From positions 1 through 12,322 of the forward strand of contig JALLAZ010000749.1 in assembly GCA_036939755.1 (NCBI GenBank): a stretch of DNA of 12,322 bases. Direction: 5' to 3'. The notes below the pieces were generated by a model. The model did not search any database. It saw only the letters and a list, made by a program, of their open reading frames with translations, and was not told the origin of the DNA. The translations under genes were made by a program, and so were the position numbers. The DNA comes from Stephanodiscus triporus (taxonomy: Eukaryota; Bacillariophyta; Thalassiosirophyceae; Thalassiosirales; Thalassiosiraceae). Positions within the stretch are counted from its first letter, which is position 1. Each line of letters opens with the position of its first letter. Shown here in pieces: positions 8,027 through 12,322 of the stretch.

Positions 8027-8270
8027 CGGATCAAGGTGACTCCGAACGCAGCCACGGCACCGCGACCGTGTCGGTTCTATGATAAGAGCTTATCGAATCC
8101 TCTCTTCCTCTGATCGTATTTAAATGAAAATAGAGCCGGTTTGAGTTTTTTACTCTTTCTCGTTCTAAAACGAGAAATCGCATAAAGTAAAACTTTGGTC
8201 CGTTTGCCCCCGCCGCCCCCAGAACGAGAGGAAGAGACACAAAGCCAAAGGCGATGTCGCCGGGACCATC
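8027..8270. promoter_or_regulatory. Divergent promoter region with a 9-bp perfect hairpin
   Basis: 244 bp separate the two start codons of the divergent sulfotransferase and ApoL-like genes. It contains TATTTAAAT at 8117-8125, a TATA-like sequence usable on either strand, and a perfect stem-loop TTTCTCGTT (8156-8164), CTAA loop, AACGAGAAA (8169-8177). The right part, before the plus-strand ATG, is GC-rich and includes a C-rich tract. No CRE-type ACGTCA is present. A shared, bidirectional promoter is inferred from spacing only. Confidence 0.45.
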
Positions 8271-10739
8271 ATGATTATTATTTCGTCCGGGGACGTCAGT
8301 TCGCGCACGGCCGCCGTTGTCGACGACGACGACGGCGGCGGCGGCGGCGGCGCCCCGGCGGCGATCCCGAACGACGACGACGACGACGACGACGACGACG
8401 TCGTCGCCGCGTCGCCGCCGCCGGCGAATCCTCCCCCGAAATGCCCGCCCGATGACGCGATCGACTCGATCGACGGCCGCGATCCGGCCCGCGACGACGA
8501 CGGGGATGAAACCGCGGCTTCCGATCCGAGCGCATTCCCCTCCCGCCCCGCCGACGAATCGACGGCGACGAACGACGACGACGACGACGACGACGGATGC
8601 CGCCCCGACGTCGATCCAGCCCTCCGACGACGCGCCGCGATGGAGACGAACGTCGCCCTCGAGGCGTTGGAATCCATGCGCAGGGCGAACCTCGAACTCG
8701 AATTCGTCAACGCTATCGCGACGATCGCCACGTCGACGAGGGCGATACCTCCCTTCCCCGTCAGGCACGACGATTGCACGTGGTGTCAGCGGGAGGCGTT
8801 GCGCAGGCACGTCGTTTCATGCGATGCGGCGGCGGTCGCGGACGAAGAGGAAAAAGAAACGACGAGGAGGCCGAGGGGGGGGAGCCGCGTTCGTCGTTTC
8901 AACGGCGGCGTCGGCGGCCTGTTCTCGTGGAATAATGCAGGAGACGACGACGATCGCGACGACGACGATGGCAAGTCCGAGCCCGTCGCGGTCGATGACG
9001 ACGGCGATGTGGCGAGGAGGTGGTCGGACGGGATTCGAATAAATCGTTCCGCCTTCGGCGTTGGCGGACTTTCGTCCAAACGCGGCGCCGTCGGCAAAAA
9101 CGACGGCGACGATGGCGAGGTCGAGCCCGTCCTGGTAAAGGATGAAAACTCAAGGAGGCCAGATGGGAGTCGAATATGTCGTTTCAACAGCAACGTCGGA
9201 AGCATCTTTGCCAAACGTACTGCCGGTGATGAAAGCAGCAAGGCCGAGCCCGTCGTGGTAAAATTTGAAAACCCAAGGCGGCTGGATGGGAGTCGTATTC
9301 GTAGTTTCAACAACAACGTCGGAAGCTTCTTTTCCAGAAATAAAGCCGACGATGGCAAATCTGCCGAGGCGACGACTCAATCCCGCATCGATGGCGACGT
9401 CTGTGGATTATTTTCCAAAAATGATGCGGGCGATAATAACGACGATGATGGCAAGTCTGAGGAGACAACAAAAGAAAATGATGCGGGAAATATCGACGAC
9501 AAGTCTGAAGTAACACAACCCCAGCCGATCAATAGTCACGTCGGCGGCGTCTCTTCCAGAATTATTGTCGATAATAACGATAAAGAGACCGTCGGGATCG
9601 ATGACGACAAAGCAAAGCCGGACAGAAGGCGTGCACATCGTTTTGATAGCAACGTCAGTAGCTTAAAGTCAAAACCAACACAATCCCGTCCTCCGCCGCT
9701 GCGCAACATAATGCAGAAGGCATCACCCTGCCTCACGTGCGGACATCCGACGTGTCCCCGACACTCCTCCTCGGCTTTCTCCAAGAAGAACATCCCCATG
9801 TGCCAACTCTGCGCGTATCTCTTTGAGCTCGATTTCATCGTCGACATGATTGCGTCTGCCGCGTCGTCATCCGATTTTACGGAATGTCGGCGGAGGGTGA
9901 ACGAGATGGTGGACTGCTACGATCGCGCCGTTTTGCTGCTCTCGTACATGGCCGTTTATGCCGAGGACGTCGCCACGGCCCTGGAGGCCCAGGCCGCTCG
10001 CTCGAACAAGATAGGGGCGGGATCCGGCGCGACGTCGATCATCTCCAGCATCGCCGGGATCGTTGGGTGCGGAGTACTGATCTTCGTTGGGCACGGCGTC
10101 CCGTTGCTGATCGCTTCCCTGGTCGTCAGCGGGGGAGCGACGGCGGCGCAGACAGGGGACGAGGTTGTCAAGTACTTCAGCGAACCCAACCGCCTCGCCG
10201 AGAGGATGGTCGCCCTGCATGGGATGGCGACGTCGTTGTTGAGGGTAAAGGATGTTCTGTCTCACGTTCTGTTGAAGAGGCAGCATCGTTCCGATGGGGA
10301 ATTTCTGAAAGTTGGGGACGAAAAAGGATCGGCGCGTCGGGAAGAATTGGCGGGGGAAATCAAGGCACTATTAGATAAGCACAACGTGGCAGCGGGGGCG
10401 AGCTCTGTCGGGAATGGATCTAAATTCATCGGTCGCGGCACGAGGTACTTCGGGAGGGTTTGCAGCACGGCCGCCTTCATCCCCGTTGCCGGTGGACTGC
10501 TCAGCGCGGCTACTATTTACTTCGAGGGGAACGAGCTGAAACGAACACTGTCCAGGATCAGCGAGGGTAATCCGTGTGCCAAGGCGGAGCAAGTGCGCTC
10601 AATCGCGGACGAGCTGGACATGCTGCCTGAGTCATCATTGGTCTTGGAGGAATGCCGCATTGTTTTTGAACTGGCACAGAAAGAGAAGACAGGATATTCG
10701 TCCTCAGCTTTTACGGCCATCAATGAATTTGACAATTGA
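8271..10739 (+). CDS. Apolipoprotein-L-like protein with Asp-rich, repeat-rich N-terminal half and Cys/His clusters
   Basis: 822 residues, no intron. Residues 1-110 are low complexity: poly-Gly, two Asp runs (35-43, 102-108) and Pro/Ala. From M124 a helix-like segment leads to a Cys/His cluster C169-x2-C172-x7-H180-x3-C184. Residues about 205-470 hold degenerate repeats built on RFNxNVGxxFS plus an acidic spacer. A second cluster, C487-x2-C490-x4-C495-x2-H498-x12-C511-x2-C514, suits one or two zinc ions. After it come amphipathic helices (517-578) and a Gly/Ala-rich hydrophobic hairpin (IGAGSGATSIISSIAGIVGC then LLIASLVVSGGATAAQTGD, 581-630). A second hydrophobic segment at 727-748 is followed by EGNPCAKAEQVRSIADELD. 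The hairpin, the second segment and the EQVRSIADELD-like ending resemble the apolipoprotein L family, which inserts into membranes and forms pores in animals. That match is by eye. Start: first Met of the open frame; M124 is a plausible alternative because the upstream part is simple sequence. Function is unknown. Confidence 0.8.
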   Translation: MIIISSGDVSSRTAAVVDDDDGGGGGGAPAAIPNDDDDDDDDDVVAASPPPANPPPKCPPDDAIDSIDGRDPARDDDGDETAASDPSAFPSRPADESTATNDDDDDDDGCRPDVDPALRRRAAMETNVALEALESMRRANLELEFVNAIATIATSTRAIPPFPVRHDDCTWCQREALRRHVVSCDAAAVADEEEKETTRRPRGGSRVRRFNGGVGGLFSWNNAGDDDDRDDDDGKSEPVAVDDDGDVARRWSDGIRINRSAFGVGGLSSKRGAVGKNDGDDGEVEPVLVKDENSRRPDGSRICRFNSNVGSIFAKRTAGDESSKAEPVVVKFENPRRLDGSRIRSFNNNVGSFFSRNKADDGKSAEATTQSRIDGDVCGLFSKNDAGDNNDDDGKSEETTKENDAGNIDDKSEVTQPQPINSHVGGVSSRIIVDNNDKETVGIDDDKAKPDRRRAHRFDSNVSSLKSKPTQSRPPPLRNIMQKASPCLTCGHPTCPRHSSSAFSKKNIPMCQLCAYLFELDFIVDMIASAASSSDFTECRRRVNEMVDCYDRAVLLLSYMAVYAEDVATALEAQAARSNKIGAGSGATSIISSIAGIVGCGVLIFVGHGVPLLIASLVVSGGATAAQTGDEVVKYFSEPNRLAERMVALHGMATSLLRVKDVLSHVLLKRQHRSDGEFLKVGDEKGSARREELAGEIKALLDKHNVAAGASSVGNGSKFIGRGTRYFGRVCSTAAFIPVAGGLLSAATIYFEGNELKRTLSRISEGNPCAKAEQVRSIADELDMLPESSLVLEECRIVFELAQKEKTGYSSSAFTAINEFDN
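8373..8595 (+). repeat. Two in-frame GAC trinucleotide tracts
   Basis: A run of about ten GAC units ends at 8400 and a second of about seven covers 8573-8595. Both encode poly-Asp in the ApoL-like protein. Such tracts change length readily and their periodicity also produces long false open frames on both strands here. Confidence 0.85.
9121..9366 (+). repeat. 123-bp tandem repeat unit in the ApoL-like gene
   Basis: The unit beginning near 9121 (GAGCCCGTCCTGGTAAAG) recurs near 9244 (GAGCCCGTCGTGGTAAAA), a period of 123 bp or 41 codons. The units share SRRPDGSRICRFNSNVGSIF and PRRLDGSRIRSFNNNVGSFF. More diverged copies extend on both sides (from about 8898 to 9675), giving about six repeats in all. 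Confidence 0.8.
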
Positions 10740-10923
10740 TGCTTAACCTCCACACCGTCAAAGGTGATTCAATAGTCTCTAAGGAATGACATTATTGTCA
10801 TTTCTCATCTACAGTCTTCACAACTCAAGATCTTCAACAACAAAGTATTGCTTTACTTACTGCTACTTACTCAGAAAGAGGTAGTGTGTCCTTGGCTTCT
10901 ATGATAACGCCCTCAATCCAGCT
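10740..10923. other. 3' flank of the ApoL-like gene
   Basis: No gene seen. A 7-bp perfect hairpin (AATGACA at 10785-10791, TGTCATT at 10796-10802) lies 46 bp after the stop codon and may mark the transcript's 3' region, though eukaryotic 3' ends do not depend on such hairpins. Confidence 0.4.
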
Positions 10924-12322
10924 TTAATATAGACGAATGTCATCATTATCGTTTTCGCTGTTGTCCAACTCTTTCATTGTTGTTTCGAATTCGCTGATGA
11001 GTTCCTTGACTTTTTCCACGTCCGAAAGCAATACGCGGCCTTTTTTTTGCTCTGATTGTTTAGATATATATCGGCCTTTGTCAGATTACGAACCTCCTTG
11101 TAAAACCTTTTTCAGATCTATTGTAAAGCAACGAGGGGACTTGGTCTCGACCGAATGCCTGTAATGACGTTGCTTGTTTTGGTGTGACGTATTTACCGTT
11201 GTAAATGTTTCCCCTTGGATATTGGGACATAAGATGTGGACATATAACTTTTCCATCAACAGACACCCGAATTTTGTTGGCTGGTAACTTGTCCGTTTTC
11301 GTAGGCCTACCCCTCTTAAACTTCGTTATCATATTTGGTTGATTGGTATGCATTGAATTTTGAGCTGAGACTGGATCCCCCAGCTGGATTGAAATTGGGT
11401 TCACTGCCCCGGCGAGCTCAGCTAGCATATCCAAATTTTTAGTCACGGTCATTGGAGGCGATGTGACCATGACCTTTCCACCGCTCCCGCAGACCTCGTC
11501 CTCCATCGTTGGTAAGTCCATGCCAGCGGTCAATTCCGCATTCGGTGCAATGACTACCCCCTTCCCCCCCGCCTTCAATGCTGCTGCCGTTTCTACCGCT
11601 TTCTTTCGTTTACGATGATCTTGATGTACTGCCGAACCCACGAGTCTCGTCAGCAGTGTTTCTTCGTCATTTGGCTTGTAAAATTTTCATCCATTGTATT
11701 CAAGCAATTGACCATTGACTAGTTTTTCCCATTTCTTGAATGTTGGATGATTCCTCGCTATTGATTCCGCTGAAACTCTGTCACATTCAGTATTCGAGCC
11801 GTACAACATCTGGCCAAAAGCACCATGACCCCGGCGATCCAACCATGCCCCCCCCTGGTACGCCGTGTTGGATGAAAGTCAATCGCTGGGGCTACTGGTG
11901 GTAAAGGAAAGGGGGTATGGCTCAAACGGTATTGTGTTGCCGGACATGTGTTGGGGCAATGGGACGCTGATCCCGCCTCTTATGCCGGTGTCCCACACAC
12001 GAACACCGCCAAGAGACTGAGTAGAGCCATTGTGGAAAGGGGTTTCCGCACTGTTAGCCGCGGCACCGTGTCGCAAGGGCAGAGAAATCTGTAGCCCCAT
12101 GGCTTCTCCCCTCGGAATCAGATAACCAATATTTCCCTGCAACTGGTACCAGGAATGAGTGTGGAGTGGCAGCATCACCCCCCCCTGATCACGCACCCAC
12201 CCCAAAGGGAGGGGCGGAAAACGGGGGCTTCCAGGAATCACGGAGGGTTTAGATCCCAAATAATGGACAGTTGGCAAACAATTTCTTTTTGGATAGAGAG
12301 AGGTCTACCATACCAACACTGG
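10924..12322 (-). pseudogene. Broken ORF of unknown family, open at the window edge
   Basis: On the minus strand one frame runs from the window edge (12322) to a TGA at 11081-11083 and is broken only by TAG 12305-12307, TGA 11879-11881 and TGA 11687-11689, with no frameshift over 1.2 kb. The text between stops is protein-like: CLPTVHYLGSKPSVIPG, WYQLQGNIGYLIPRG, GQMLYGSNTECDRVSAESIA, HPTFKKWEKLVNGQLLEYNG, and a basic KFKRGRPTKTDK (AT-hook-like, suggesting DNA binding). In another frame just downstream, SDKGRYISKQSEQKKGRVLL and an acidic helical tail EKVKELISEFETTMKELDN run to a TAA at 10924-10926, so the original C-terminus may lie there after one frameshift. I do not recognise the family. 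A dead mobile-element or viral-type ORF, or a host pseudogene, are all possible; introns hiding the stops are less likely because the frame continues unchanged across each. Confidence 0.5.

Noticed and set aside
8031..9638. Long open frames in other frames and on the minus strand across the ApoL-like gene
   Set aside because: They consist of poly-Val, poly-Arg, poly-Ser or poly-Thr read from the GAC/GCG periodicity and have no sensible start; they are shadows of the plus-strand gene.
10785..10802. Hairpin after the ApoL-like gene as a rho-independent terminator
   Set aside because: The genome is eukaryotic (introns, plastid signal peptide) and no T-tract follows, so a bacterial terminator does not apply.
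11687..11881. TGA codons in the right-hand frame as selenocysteine
   Set aside because: No selenoprotein family resemblance, no SECIS-like element seen, and a TAG breaks the same frame upstream; ordinary decay explains it better.
1..12322. tRNA, rRNA or CRISPR arrays
   Set aside because: No cloverleaf with matching arms, no rRNA-like conserved blocks and no regularly spaced direct repeats were seen by eye; a covariance-model scan was not possible.

Overview
This window looks like nuclear DNA of a photosynthetic alga with a complex, red-lineage plastid, most likely a diatom. The evidence is a bestrophin gene whose N-terminus is a signal peptide ending in Ala-Gln-Ala followed by Phe (the ASAFAP-like plastid entry signal of diatoms and relatives), short GT-AG introns, intergenic DNA with decayed ORFs and hairpin-rich repeats, and two further genes that look like ordinary eukaryotic genes. 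Nothing looks bacterial or organellar. The species cannot be fixed from sequence alone.

Layout. 1-1121: no gene I can support. 1122-3736 (minus): several consecutive protein-like stretches in shifting frames, rich in Thr, Pro, His and Ser, with C2H2/CCHC zinc-finger-like motifs and at least one in-frame stop; I read this as a decayed retroelement-like ORF, 5' part only. 3737-4265: AT-rich hairpins, perfect palindromes, a duplicated 36-37 bp hairpin and a GC-rich inverted repeat. 4295-4352: three ACGTCA (CRE-type) sites. 4516-6243 (plus): three-exon gene for a plastid bestrophin anion/bicarbonate channel, 495 aa. 6369-8026 (minus): two-exon gene for a type II membrane sulfotransferase-like protein. 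8027-8270: compact divergent promoter region. 8271-10739 (plus): intronless 822-aa protein with Asp-rich and repeat-rich N-terminal half, two zinc-binding cysteine clusters and a C-terminal apolipoprotein-L-like membrane-inserting region. 10740-10923: 3' flank. 10924-12322 (minus, running off the window): a coding-like frame broken by stop codons, probably a pseudogene or dead mobile-element ORF.

The three intact genes are not an obvious pathway. The bestrophin and sulfotransferase genes converge with 125 bp between stop codons, and the sulfotransferase and ApoL-like genes diverge from a 244-bp region that could co-regulate them. The most interesting leads are the CRE cluster upstream of the bestrophin (a possible link to CO2/cAMP signalling), the ApoL-like protein with zinc clusters and degenerate 41-residue repeats, and the recently duplicated heptad-like segment at the bestrophin C-terminus.
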